A DNA stretch of 37,794 nucleotides from Nocardioides sp. (GTDB lineage: Bacteria > Actinomycetota > Actinomycetes > Propionibacteriales > Nocardioidaceae): contig NZ_JASBRN010000068.1 in the NCBI RefSeq assembly GCF_030149505.1, positions 1 through 37,794 of the forward strand. Reading direction: 5' to 3'. The position numbers and the translations under genes are program-made. Of this stretch, positions 1-9,214 are shown in pieces (positions within the stretch are counted from its first letter, which is position 1; each line of letters begins with the position of its first letter). Under the pieces are notes generated by a model, which saw nothing but the letters and a program-made list of their open reading frames with translations, had not been told where the DNA came from and ran no database searches.

Positions 1-625
1 TGGTGGCGGGTGTGGCGAGGTCGAGGTCGAAGTAGAGGTTCGACCGGGTGTCGCATTCCTGCACTTCGGTGGATTCGGGGTCGAAGCGGGCTGAGGCTTC
101 CAGGACGAGCCGTTCGACGACGGCGGGGCCGACTGTGTGGATCACGTGGGCGACCTGGGCGTCCACGAACGCGACAGCCTCGGCGGAGAGGCTGCGGGTG
201 GCTTGGGCCAGGCGACGGACCCGCCAGGCGGTGACATGACCGGCCACGAGTCGCGCCCAGACGCGGGGGAGGCGGTGCTTGGCCTCGACCACGTCACCGA
301 CGAGCAGGCGGCCGGACTCCCGGGTGCGGCCCAGGGCCGTCGAGAGCTCGGTGACGGCGAAGTCGGACACCTCGGGTGCACCGGCGCCGGCCAGCTCGAG
401 CATCGTGTCGGCACCCGGCATCCCGAACCGGGCCGTCCACGCCGACTCCGCGGCGTCGTAGGCGTCCTCGTCAGGGTGGCTGTAGGTGCCGTAGAGGTCC
501 GGCATCAACACGCCGGTGGTGTGCGCATCGGCCCACTCGGCGACCCCGATGAACAGCTCCCGCGCGGCGTCGTCCTCGCGCTGCTTGGCGGCGCGGATCG
601 CGTCGAGCACGGGGGCGGTGGACAT
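1..625 (-). CDS. DUF222 / HNH endonuclease-family protein (13E12-type), 5' part only
   Basis: The reading frame starts at ATG 625 and runs open for 208 codons off the left edge of the window, so the C-terminal HNH part is missing. The visible part is the DUF222 domain typical of the actinobacterial 13E12 repeat family: an acidic, alanine-rich N-terminus, then a segment with LLVGDVVEAKHRLPRVW and a later ECDTRSNLYFDLDLATP stretch. Members of this family usually join DUF222 to a C-terminal HNH nuclease domain. They occur in many copies per genome and their real role is unknown. A perfect LexA-type palindrome lies just upstream and a TATACT hexamer sits 6 bases before the ATG, so the gene is probably leaderless and SOS-regulated. 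Family assignment is by recognised sequence pattern. Nuclease activity is inferred from the family only. Confidence 0.85.
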   Translation of the reverse strand, partial: MSTAPVLDAIRAAKQREDDAARELFIGVAEWADAHTTGVLMPDLYGTYSHPDEDAYDAAESAWTARFGMPGADTMLELAGAGAPEVSDFAVTELSTALGRTRESGRLLVGDVVEAKHRLPRVWARLVAGHVTAWRVRRLAQATRSLSAEAVAFVDAQVAHVIHTVGPAVVERLVLEASARFDPESTEVQECDTRSNLYFDLDLATPAT

Positions 626-631
626 GGTGAA

Positions 632-637
632 AGTATA
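632..637 (-). promoter_or_regulatory. -10 hexamer TATACT of the DUF222/HNH gene
   Basis: On the minus strand TATACT is followed by six bases and then ATG 625. Transcription would start at or next to the start codon, giving a leaderless mRNA. The LexA-box candidate lies one base upstream of this hexamer. Confidence 0.6.
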
Positions 638-638
638 G

Positions 639-654
639 TCGAACACACGTTCGA
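639..654. promoter_or_regulatory. LexA (SOS) box
   Basis: TCGAACACACGTTCGA is a perfect 6+6 bp palindrome with a 4-base spacer. It matches the mycobacterial/actinobacterial SOS box TCGAAC-N4-GTTCGA at every fixed position. It sits in the spacer between the -35 and -10 regions of the DUF222/HNH promoter, where a bound repressor would block polymerase. LexA boxes upstream of 13E12-family genes are known in M. tuberculosis. Confidence 0.85.
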
Positions 655-1057
655 GGGACAGTGTTTCCCCAGGTCAGAACCACTTTTTCTGGGTCAATCA
701 GAGCAACTGGTCGGAGCCCAGTCCCAGCGAGCACCCCAGCGGCGGGCGACGACGAAGCGGACCGCAACCAAGAAGCTGACGTGGCACCCAGGGCGACCAC
801 GCTTCTCCGTAAATCAGGAGCTGCTGCGGCGCGAACGCGCCACGACCCGTTCACAGCGACCCAGGGAGCAACGAGGGGGTACAGCAGCGCGACCGGCGTA
901 CGGGGTCTCGACGACGGCTCGCTGGCGCTCGCCTGCTCGACCACCCAACGTCGCGCGGTCTCGTCGCTGACGCTCCTCGCACCTCGACCAGCGGTTGGCC
1001 GACACACCCCGACCACGTCACGTTTCGGGTGAGGGGAGCCCGGGAACAAGGGAATCC
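655..1057. other. Intergenic region without a convincing gene
   Basis: About 400 bases separate the divergent DUF222/HNH and acyltransferase genes. The open frames here lack a ribosome binding site and any recognisable protein pattern. The only structured feature I can see is the REP-like element at 903-945. The rest would have to hold the acyltransferase promoter, but I see no clear -35/-10 pair. Confidence 0.5.
903..945 (-). repeat. REP-like element (GGTGGTCGAGC ... GTCGAGACC type), copy 1
   Basis: Read on the minus strand the segment begins GGTGGTCGAGC and ends GTCGAGACCCC. The two ends form an imperfect inverted repeat around a variable GC-rich centre. A second element with the same termini lies at 9051-9113 in the opposite orientation. 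Both are intergenic. I recall similar short elements in other Nocardioides-like genomes, but that cannot be confirmed here. Confidence 0.6.
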
Positions 1058-2218
1058 ATGGCCACCGCCACCTCTCGTGCTGACACCACCCCCGCCGGCA
1101 CCGCCCCCGCGACCACGCCCAGCAGCCCTGCAGCTCGCGACCCGTGGTTCGACAACGCCAAGATGGCGCTGGTGACCCTCGTCGTGGTCGGGCACGCGTG
1201 GGTGCTGCTGCCGGAGAGCGTGACGCGCGACCACCTCTACGACTTCCTCTACGCCTGGCACGTGCCGGCGTTCGTCTTCGTGACCGGCTACCTCTCGCGG
1301 CGGTGGACGTACTCCCGCACGCGGATGTGGCAGCTGGTCCGCACGGTCGCCGTGCCGTACGTCCTGTTCGAGGCCGCGATCGCGCTGTTCCGCATCCACG
1401 TGGGCGGTGAGGAGCTGGAGAACCTCTGGCGCGACCCGCACTGGCCGATGTGGTACCTCTCGGCGCTGTTCTTCTGGCGCCTGCTGACCCCGGTCTTCAA
1501 AGACCTGTGGGGCGGTCTGGCGCTGGCGGTCGGCATCTCGCTGGTGGCCGGGCTGTACGCCGGCGACACCCTCGACGTCGCCCGCATCCTGGGCCTGCTG
1601 CCGTTCTTCGTGATGGGCCTCAAGGCGACCCCGGAGCGCTTGGAGCTGCTGCGCGGCCGCGCGGTGCAGGTGCTGGCGGTCGGGGTCTTCGCCGCCATCT
1701 TCTGGCTCACCCGCCGCACCGACGACTGGGCCGCGACCGAGTGGCTCTACTACCGCGCCCGCTACGAGGAGCTGGACGTGAGCGACGGGCAGGCGTTCCT
1801 CACGCGCGCCTGCCTGCTCGTGCTGGGCACGCTGGGCGCCTGGGCCTTCCTGGCCCTGGTGCCGCGCATCCGCGGCTGGTTCACGACCATGGGCGCCTTC
1901 ACGCTGGTGGTCTACCTCTTCCACGGCTTCGTCGTGAAGGGCCTGGGGTACGCCGGGTACGGCGACCTCTTCGGTGACCAGCAGTGGCTGGGCCTGCTCG
2001 TGACCACCGTGGGGTCGGTGGGCGTGGCGCTGCTGCTGGCCAGCCCGCCGGTGGCGCGCGTGCTCAAGCACGCCGTCGACCCGCTGGGCTGGGGGGAGAA
2101 GAAGCTCGACCACGCGCTCGAGGTGGCCACGGCGAAGGTCGAGGCCGACCGGCTCTCCGACCGGATCGAGGAGCACGTCGAGGAGCAGGTGCGCCGGGTG
2201 CCGCAGAGCGTCCCGTAG
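1058..2218 (+). CDS. Acyltransferase family 3 membrane protein (fucose 4-O-acetylase-like)
   Basis: A 386-residue integral membrane protein of the acyltransferase-3 superfamily, which moves acyl groups across or onto extracytoplasmic sugars. After a Thr/Ala/Pro-rich cytoplasmic tail of about 27 residues comes the family signature DPWFDNAKMALVTLVVVGHA, with the conserved His near residue 48. It continues with WHVPAFVFVTGYLSRR and then a run of hydrophobic helices. The final 40 residues are charged and probably cytoplasmic. I chose ATG 1058, preceded by AAGGGA, rather than a start 63 bases upstream in the same frame, because the extra residues look non-coding. The acceptor is unknown. It stands apart from the other O-acyltransferase at 28903. 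The next gene starts 17 bases downstream but seems to have its own promoter. Confidence 0.85.
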   Translation: MATATSRADTTPAGTAPATTPSSPAARDPWFDNAKMALVTLVVVGHAWVLLPESVTRDHLYDFLYAWHVPAFVFVTGYLSRRWTYSRTRMWQLVRTVAVPYVLFEAAIALFRIHVGGEELENLWRDPHWPMWYLSALFFWRLLTPVFKDLWGGLALAVGISLVAGLYAGDTLDVARILGLLPFFVMGLKATPERLELLRGRAVQVLAVGVFAAIFWLTRRTDDWAATEWLYYRARYEELDVSDGQAFLTRACLLVLGTLGAWAFLALVPRIRGWFTTMGAFTLVVYLFHGFVVKGLGYAGYGDLFGDQQWLGLLVTTVGSVGVALLLASPPVARVLKHAVDPLGWGEKKLDHALEVATAKVEADRLSDRIEEHVEEQVRRVPQSVP

Positions 2219-2222
2219 GCCC

Positions 2223-2228
2223 TAGGCT
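2223..2228 (+). promoter_or_regulatory. -10 hexamer TAGGCT of the DUF808 gene
   Basis: TAGGCT lies five bases after the acyltransferase stop and seven bases before GTG 2236. There is no ribosome binding site, so a leaderless start at the GTG is likely. Confidence 0.5.
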
Positions 2229-2235
2229 CACCTCC

Positions 2236-3183
2236 GTGGCCGGTGGACTCTTCGCACTGCTCGACGACGTCGCGACGCTCGCGAAGCTGGCGGCGTCCTC
2301 CGTCGACGACGTCGGGGCGGCCGCGGGGCGCGCCAGCGCCAAGGCGGCAGGCGTCGTCGTCGACGACACCGCGGTGACCCCGCAGTACGTCCAGGGCGTC
2401 GCGGCCGAGCGCGAGCTGCCGATCATCCGCAAGATCGCGACCGGCTCGATCCGCAACAAGCTGCTGCTGATCCTGCCGGTGGCGCTGCTGCTCAGCGAGT
2501 TCCTGCCGACGCTGCTCAAGATCATCCTCATGATCGGCGGCGCCTACCTCTGCTTCGAGGGCGCCGAGAAGGTGTGGGAGAAGCTCGGCGGCGGCCACGG
2601 CCACGGCGACGACCACGCCGCGGTCGACACCGGTGACCCGGCCGAGACGGAGAAGAACCTCATCAGCGGCGCCATCCGCACCGACCTGATCCTCTCGGCG
2701 GAGATCATGGTGATCGCGCTCGACGAGGTCGCCGGCGAGAGCTTCTGGAGCCGCGCCGCGATCATGGTCGTGGTCGCCGTGCTCATCACCGTCGTCGTCT
2801 ACGGCGTGGTCGCGCTGATCGTGAAGATGGACGACGTGGGGCTGTCCCTGGCCCAGCGCTCCGGCCGCGCCGCCCGCCGCCTCGGCGAGGGCATGGTCCG
2901 CGCGATGCCGCGGGTGCTGACGGTCATCGGGCTGGTCGGCACCGTGGCCATGCTCTGGGTGGGCGGCCACATCATCCTGGTCGGTGCCTACGACCTCGGC
3001 CTCACCGCGCCGTACGACGCCGTGCACCACCTCGAGGAGGCCGTGCACGACGCCACGGGTGCCCTGGGTGCGGTCCTCGGCTGGGTGACCAACACGTTCT
3101 TCTCCGCCGTGCTCGGCATCGTCGTCGGTGCCGTCGTGGTCGTCGTGATGCACCTGGTGCCCCGGCGCCGCGCCGCCCACTGA
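2236..3183 (+). CDS. DUF808 (YedI-like) multi-pass membrane protein
   Basis: A 315-residue inner-membrane protein. The N-terminus [19 protein letters not shown] and the following [17 protein letters not shown] are diagnostic of DUF808/YedI. Hydrophobic helices follow at about residues 75-115 ([30 protein letters not shown]). Then come a His-rich loop (GGHGHGDDH, about 125-133) and further helices at about 175-200, 230-260 and near the C-terminus. The last helix ([17 protein letters not shown]) ends in a basic tail. Function in the family is unknown. The His-rich loop could bind metal, but that is speculation. The start is GTG 2236: there is no Shine-Dalgarno sequence, but a -10-like hexamer lies seven bases upstream. 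Confidence 0.88.
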   Translation: MAGGLFALLDDVATLAKLAASSVDDVGAAAGRASAKAAGVVVDDTAVTPQYVQGVAAERELPIIRKIATGSIRNKLLLILPVALLLSEFLPTLLKIILMIGGAYLCFEGAEKVWEKLGGGHGHGDDHAAVDTGDPAETEKNLISGAIRTDLILSAEIMVIALDEVAGESFWSRAAIMVVVAVLITVVVYGVVALIVKMDDVGLSLAQRSGRAARRLGEGMVRAMPRVLTVIGLVGTVAMLWVGGHIILVGAYDLGLTAPYDAVHHLEEAVHDATGALGAVLGWVTNTFFSAVLGIVVGAVVVVVMHLVPRRRAAH

Positions 3184-3364
3184 CCCCTCGCGCGCGGGGC
3201 CCGGGCAGACGGGTGCTGCTCCAGACATCTGCGGCCCTACCCGTGAGGATTCCCCGTCGTCCCCGGCCGCCGCCTACGCTGGACGTCGGACTGCGCGGGA
3301 GATCCCGACGGTGCGCAGATGCGCGGCGCAGGCCTGGCTCCACCCCTCGCGAGGAGACACCCTG
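3184..3364 (+). promoter_or_regulatory. ahcY promoter and leader region
   Basis: This 181-base gap holds the likely ahcY promoter. TACGCT at 3275-3280 fits the actinobacterial -10 pattern and would leave a leader of about 78 bases. A good ribosome binding site, GAGGAG, lies at 3351-3356, eight bases before ATG 3365. I looked for an S-adenosylhomocysteine riboswitch in the leader and could not make a convincing match. Confidence 0.4.
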
Positions 3365-4816
<1,452 letters not shown>

Positions 4817-4828
4817 TCTGATCGACAC

Positions 4829-4873
4829 CACGCGCACGGCGGCCCCGCTCGACGGGGCCGCCGTTCGCGCGTG
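4829..4873 (+). terminator. GC-rich terminator hairpin after ahcY
   Basis: A perfect 12-bp stem (4836-4847 with 4853-4864) closes a CTCGA loop. After a two-base bulge it is extended by seven more pairs (4829-4835 with 4867-4873). There is no T-run, as is common for intrinsic terminators in high-GC actinobacteria. Confidence 0.75.
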
Positions 4874-4888
4874 CTGAGGGGCAGGGGG

Positions 4889-4894
4889 CAAGAT
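4889..4894 (+). promoter_or_regulatory. -10-like hexamer CAAGAT of mtrA
   Basis: CAAGAT is followed by seven bases and ATG 4902. This suggests leaderless transcription of the mtrA operon from just after the ahcY terminator. Confidence 0.4.
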
Positions 4895-4901
4895 GGGGAC
4901 C

Positions 4902-5615
4902 ATGAGTGACGCGGCGACGCAGGACGAGTACACGACCAAGGGTCGTGTCCTGGTCGTCGACGACGACGCCTCGCTCGCCGAGATGCTCACCATCGTGCTG
5001 CGCCAGGAGGGCTTCGACTCCCGCATGTGCCTGCGGGGCGACCAGGCGGTCGAGGCCTTCCGCGACTACAAGCCCGACGTGGTGCTGCTCGACCTGATGC
5101 TGCCCGGCCGCGACGGCATCGACGTGTGCAAGGAGATCCGCGCCGAGTCCGGCGTCCCGATCGTCATGCTCACCGCCAAGGGCGACACCGTGGACGTGGT
5201 GGTGGGCCTGGAGTCCGGCGCCGACGACTACGTCGTCAAGCCGTTCAAGCCCAAGGAGCTCGTGGCCCGCATCCGGGCGCGCGTACGCCGCTTCGACGCC
5301 ACCGAGCAGGCCGAGACCCTCTCCATCGGCGACGTGCACATCGACGTCGCCGGCCACCAGGTCACCCGCGCCGGGCGCCCGGTCAACCTGACCCCGCTGG
5401 AGTTCGACCTGCTGGTGTGCCTGGCCCGCAAGCCCTGGCAGGTCTTCAGCCGCGAGGTGCTGCTCGAGCAGGTCTGGGGCTACCGCCACGCCGCCGACAC
5501 CCGCCTGGTCAACGTGCACGTGCAGCGGCTGCGCTCCAAGGTCGAGCACGACCCGGAGAACCCCGAGATCGTGGTCACCGTCCGCGGGGTCGGCTACAAG
5601 GCCGGCGCCGCCTGA
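4902..5615 (+). CDS. mtrA: Two-component response regulator MtrA (OmpR family)
   Basis: DNA-binding response regulator of the MtrAB system, which in actinobacteria links cell-envelope growth and division to gene expression. The receiver domain begins RVLVVDDDASLAEMLTIVLR, with the acidic pair in DDD and the phospho-acceptor Asp in VVLLDLMLPGRDG (about residue 64). LTAKGD supplies the conserved Thr and VVKPFKPKEL the Lys. The C-terminal winged helix contains NLTPLEFDLLVCLARKPWQV and DTRLVNVHVQRLRSKVE. Length (237 residues) and sequence match mycobacterial MtrA closely. ATG 4902 is favoured by the promoter spacing. ATG 4893 in the same frame is an alternative, with a purine-rich stretch before it. 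The sensor gene starts 8 bases after the stop. Confidence 0.97.
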   Translation: MSDAATQDEYTTKGRVLVVDDDASLAEMLTIVLRQEGFDSRMCLRGDQAVEAFRDYKPDVVLLDLMLPGRDGIDVCKEIRAESGVPIVMLTAKGDTVDVVVGLESGADDYVVKPFKPKELVARIRARVRRFDATEQAETLSIGDVHIDVAGHQVTRAGRPVNLTPLEFDLLVCLARKPWQVFSREVLLEQVWGYRHAADTRLVNVHVQRLRSKVEHDPENPEIVVTVRGVGYKAGAA

Positions 5616-5623
5616 GCAGCCGC

Positions 5624-7225
5624 GTGGGCGCGCTCACCTTCTGGCGCCGCTCCATCCAGGCGCGGGTGGTGGCCAGCACGCTCGTCCTCTCCTTCGTCGT
5701 GGTCAGCGCCGTCGGCTGGTTCCTGCTGCGCCAGACCCGCGACGGGCTGCTCGAGGACCGGATCGAGGCCGTGGTCGCAGAGGCTGCCAACGAGACCCGC
5801 GACGCCCGGGCCCGGCTGGAGTCGGCCACGCTCAGCGACGTCGACGCCGCCGAGCAGCAGCGGGCGCTGGTCGAGCCGATCATCCAGCGCGGGCTCTCGC
5901 GCGACTTCGCCGTCGTGCTGGCCGGCCCCGACGGGAGCAGCGGGGGCGTCGCCTCCGACCCGGGCAGCGGCGGGGCGACGTACACCTTCGGGCTGGACCG
6001 GGAGTCGGTGCCGGCCTCGCTGGTGGAGCACTTCTCGACCGTCGCCCCGCCCTCGTGGACCTACACCACCATCCGCCGACTCGACGCCGACGGGGAGACG
6101 ACGGTGGAGGAGCCCGGGATCGCCGTCGGCTCGCAGGTCACCCTGCCGGCCGACGGACGCACCTACACCCTCTACCTCCTCTTCCCGACCTCCGAGGACG
6201 AGGACACCCTGGCCCTGGTCACCCGAGCGCTGCTGACCGCCGGGGTGCTCCTGCTGCTGCTGGTGGCCGGGGTGACCTGGCTGGTCGCCCAGCAGGTGGT
6301 GACCCCGATCCGGATGGCCCGCCGGGTCGCCGAGCGGCTCGCCGCGGGACGGCTCACCGAGCGGCTGGAGGTCTCCGGGGAGGACGACCTCGCCCGCCTG
6401 GCCACCTCCTTCAACCAGATGGCCTCCAACCTGCAGCGCCAGATCCGCCAGCTCGAGGAGCTGAGCCGGGTCCAGCGGCGCTTCGTCTCCGACGTCTCCC
6501 ACGAGCTGCGCACGCCGCTCACCACGGTCCGGATGGCCGGCGACGTCCTGCACGACGCCAAGGACTCCTTCGACCCCGTCACCGCGCGCTCGGCCGAGCT
6601 GCTGCAGATCGAGCTGGACCGCTTCGAGACCCTGCTCGCGGACCTGCTGGAGATCAGCCGCTTCGACGCCGGGGCCGCGGTCCTCGAGGTCGACGACGTC
6701 AACCTCGTCGACGTCGCCCACCGCGTCGTCGACAGCACCCGTCCCCTGGCCGACCAGCGTGGGGTCACGCTGGTCGTGCGCTCCCCGGGCCACCCGTGCC
6801 TCGCGGAGGCCGACGTACGCCGTATCGAGCGCGTCGTGCGCAACCTGGTGTCCAACGCCATCGACCACGCCGGCCCGCGGGCGCCGGGTGCGACGCCGAC
6901 CGTCGTGGTCAGCGTGGCCGGCGACGAGCACGCGGCGGCCGTGGCCGTGCGCGACTACGGCGTGGGACTGGCCCCGGGGGAGTCGGCCATGGTCTTCAAC
7001 CGGTTCTGGCGCGCCGACCCGGCGCGCGCCCGCACCTCGGGCGGCACCGGTCTGGGCCTGTCGATCTCGCTCGAGGACGCCCACCTGCACGGCGGCTGGC
7101 TGCAGGCCTGGGGGCGTCCGGGCGAGGGTGCGCAGTTCCGGCTGACCCTCCCGCGCCGCAACGGCACCCCGCTGCGCCGCAGCCCGATCTCGCTCATCCC
7201 CGACGACGTCGTGGAGCCGGTGTGA
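5624..7225 (+). CDS. mtrB: Sensor histidine kinase MtrB
   Basis: A 533-residue membrane sensor kinase that phosphorylates MtrA. The first transmembrane helix is at about residues 12-35, followed by an extracytoplasmic sensor region of about 160 residues. The second helix (LLTAGVLLLLLVAGVTWLV) is at about 196-222, then a HAMP linker with LARLATSFNQMASNL. The H-box SDVSHELRTPLTTVRM has the phospho-accepting His293. ATPase motifs follow: N-box RNLVSNAIDHA (Asn411), G1 DYGVGLAPGE (Asp444) and G2 GGTGLGLSIS. All catalytic residues are present. I chose GTG 5624, eight bases after mtrA, because it places the first helix near the N-terminus. No strong ribosome binding site is visible, so translation is probably coupled. 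Its end overlaps lpqB by four bases (GTGA). Confidence 0.96.
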   Translation: MGALTFWRRSIQARVVASTLVLSFVVVSAVGWFLLRQTRDGLLEDRIEAVVAEAANETRDARARLESATLSDVDAAEQQRALVEPIIQRGLSRDFAVVLAGPDGSSGGVASDPGSGGATYTFGLDRESVPASLVEHFSTVAPPSWTYTTIRRLDADGETTVEEPGIAVGSQVTLPADGRTYTLYLLFPTSEDEDTLALVTRALLTAGVLLLLLVAGVTWLVAQQVVTPIRMARRVAERLAAGRLTERLEVSGEDDLARLATSFNQMASNLQRQIRQLEELSRVQRRFVSDVSHELRTPLTTVRMAGDVLHDAKDSFDPVTARSAELLQIELDRFETLLADLLEISRFDAGAAVLEVDDVNLVDVAHRVVDSTRPLADQRGVTLVVRSPGHPCLAEADVRRIERVVRNLVSNAIDHAGPRAPGATPTVVVSVAGDEHAAAVAVRDYGVGLAPGESAMVFNRFWRADPARARTSGGTGLGLSISLEDAHLHGGWLQAWGRPGEGAQFRLTLPRRNGTPLRRSPISLIPDDVVEPV

Positions 7226-9024
7226 GGTCCGGGCTCAGGTCGCGCCGGGTCGCCCGCACGCTCCGCACCGGGGCGGTGGCCGGGGTGCTCGCCACCGCGC
7301 TGGCCGGGTGCGTCTCGCTGCCCGTCTCCGGCCCGGTAATCGAGGTGGAGCGCCAGTCGGCGGGGGAGGCCGACACGGGCGGCGCCGCGGCGATCGACGC
7401 CCGCCCGCCCCAGGACGGCCAGTCCCCGCCCGAGGTGGTCAAGGGCTTCCTGGACGCGATGCAGGCCTGGCCGACCGAGCTCGCGACCGCCAAGGAGTTC
7501 CTCTCCTCCGAGGCCCGCACCACCTGGAACCCCCAGGGCACGATCCTCTACGAGGACGCCCTGCCGCCCGCCGGCGGCGCAGGGCGGGTGGAGCTGCGCG
7601 TCGGCGGCGCCGACCGGCTCGACGCCCGCGGGGCCTGGCTGGGGGCGCTCTCGGCCGAGGAGGACTCCCTGGCGTTCCGGCTGGTGCTGGAGGACGGTGA
7701 GTACCGCATCGCCGACCTGCCGCCCGCCCTCGTGGTCCCCACGACCTGGTTCGAGCAGCGCTACCGCCAGGTCGCGCTCTACTTCCCCGACCCCACCGGG
7801 ACGGTGCTGGTGCCCGAGCCGGTCTTCGTCGGTGACGACTCCACCTTCGCCTCGACGCTGGTCTCCGGCCTGCTGCGCGGTCCCGGACCCAGCCTGCGCG
7901 GCGTGGTCTCCAGCCAGCTGCCCTCGGGCCTGCGGGTCGACCTGTCGGTGCCCGTGACCGACGGCACCGCGGCGATCTCCCTGACCGGGGAGGCGAGTGC
8001 GTTCACCCCGGCCGACACCGAGCTCCTGGTCTCCCAGCTGGCCTGGACGCTGCGGCAGGACCCCGACGTCGACGCCTTCACCCTCGACATCGACGGCCGG
8101 CCCGTCCGCACCGCGCAGGGCGCCACCCGGTTCTCCGTCCAGGCCGGCGACCGGCTCGACCCGGTCGGCTTCCAGTCCGACTCCCTGCTCTACGGCCTGC
8201 GCGACGGTCTGCTGGTCGCCGGCACCCCGGGCTCGCTGGAGCCGGTGGACGGCGTGCTGGGCCGGGTCCCGCTCGGCCTGCGCTCGGTGTCGGTGGACCT
8301 CGCGAGCGACCAGGTCGCCGCCGTCTCCGAGGACGGCACCACCGCCTACCTCGCCCCGCTGAGCGACGGTGGCGCCGGTGCCACCGAGGAGGGTGGCGAG
8401 GACCCCGGGCTCGCCGACGTGGCGACCGTGGTCACGGGCACCGACCTGCTGCCCCCCGCCTGGGACGTCCACGACCGGCTCTGGCTGGTCGACCGGACCC
8501 CCCTCGGCGCGGTCGTGCAGTGGTACGGCGAGGAGCGCAGCGGCGTGGTCGAGGTGCCGGGCGTCTCGGGTCAGCAGGTCACCGAGCTGCTGGTCTCCCG
8601 CGACGGCAGCCGGCTGGTCGTCGTCGTGCGCGGACCCCGCGGCGACTCGCTCCGGGTCGCGCGCATCCGCACCGACGCCGAGGGCGGGGTCGCCGGGGTG
8701 ACCCGGGCCCGTGCCGTGGCGATCGAGGACGGCGCCAGCCGCCGGATCCGCGACGTCGCGTGGAACTCCACCACCACCCTCGCCGTCCTCAACCGGCTCA
8801 CCGACGTCTCGGCGAAGGTCGTCACCGTCGGCGTCGACGGCTCGCCCGGCGGCCTGGACGGCATCACGACCACCTTGTCGGGGGCCACGGCGCTGGCCGG
8901 CTCGCCCGCCCCCGGCGCACGGGTGTACGCCGTCACCGACTCCGGCCTGGCCGACCTCAACGCCACCGTGCGCGCTCCGCGGGTCCTCGACGAGGACGTC
9001 AGCTACCTCGACTACGCGGGGTGA
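7222..9024 (+). CDS. lpqB: Lipoprotein LpqB, accessory to MtrAB
   Basis: A 600-residue secreted lipoprotein, third gene of the mtrA-mtrB-lpqB operon. In mycobacteria LpqB binds the extracellular domain of MtrB and tunes its output. The N-terminus is basic, then hydrophobic, then a lipobox (ATALAGC) with the lipidated Cys at residue 30. The middle region (about 200-300) has the GerMN pattern, with LVSGLLRGPGPSLRGVV and a FTLDIDGRPV stretch. The C-terminal half fits the LpqB beta-propeller, with repeated strand-turn units such as LLVSRDGSRLVVVVRGPRGD and RIRDVAWNSTTTLAVL. The GTG start overlaps the mtrB stop in a GTGA arrangement, which implies translational coupling. Length is close to the mycobacterial protein. 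Confidence 0.95.
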   Translation: MRSGLRSRRVARTLRTGAVAGVLATALAGCVSLPVSGPVIEVERQSAGEADTGGAAAIDARPPQDGQSPPEVVKGFLDAMQAWPTELATAKEFLSSEARTTWNPQGTILYEDALPPAGGAGRVELRVGGADRLDARGAWLGALSAEEDSLAFRLVLEDGEYRIADLPPALVVPTTWFEQRYRQVALYFPDPTGTVLVPEPVFVGDDSTFASTLVSGLLRGPGPSLRGVVSSQLPSGLRVDLSVPVTDGTAAISLTGEASAFTPADTELLVSQLAWTLRQDPDVDAFTLDIDGRPVRTAQGATRFSVQAGDRLDPVGFQSDSLLYGLRDGLLVAGTPGSLEPVDGVLGRVPLGLRSVSVDLASDQVAAVSEDGTTAYLAPLSDGGAGATEEGGEDPGLADVATVVTGTDLLPPAWDVHDRLWLVDRTPLGAVVQWYGEERSGVVEVPGVSGQQVTELLVSRDGSRLVVVVRGPRGDSLRVARIRTDAEGGVAGVTRARAVAIEDGASRRIRDVAWNSTTTLAVLNRLTDVSAKVVTVGVDGSPGGLDGITTTLSGATALAGSPAPGARVYAVTDSGLADLNATVRAPRVLDEDVSYLDYAG

Positions 9025-9050
9025 TCGGGGACGCGAAGCGGACCCGATGT

Positions 9051-9113
9051 CGGTGGTCGAGCGAGCGGCGCGGCTGAGCCTGCGAAGCCGCGACCCGCGT
9101 GTCGAGACCCGGT
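9051..9113 (+). repeat. REP-like element (GGTGGTCGAGC ... GTCGAGACC type), copy 2
   Basis: The segment begins CGGTGGTCGAGCGAGC and ends GTGTCGAGACCCGG, with a GC-rich centre containing CGCGGCTGAG and GCGACCCGCG. Its ends match those of the element at 903-945, in the opposite orientation. It starts 27 bases after the lpqB stop, so it may act as an operon-end structure or be a transposed non-coding repeat. Confidence 0.6.
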
Positions 9114-9214
9114 GAGGTGCCCGCCAGGTCTCCACATGGAGCGGCGACGCCGGGTGATCCACGCCGTGGGAGTTGTTCGCCCCACGGCATCCCTCCGGCC
9201 GCTGGACTTGGCCC

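Noticed and set aside
3195..3364. SAH riboswitch in the ahcY leader
   Set aside because: Location would fit, but I could not align the conserved core or its pseudoknot pairing to the sequence.
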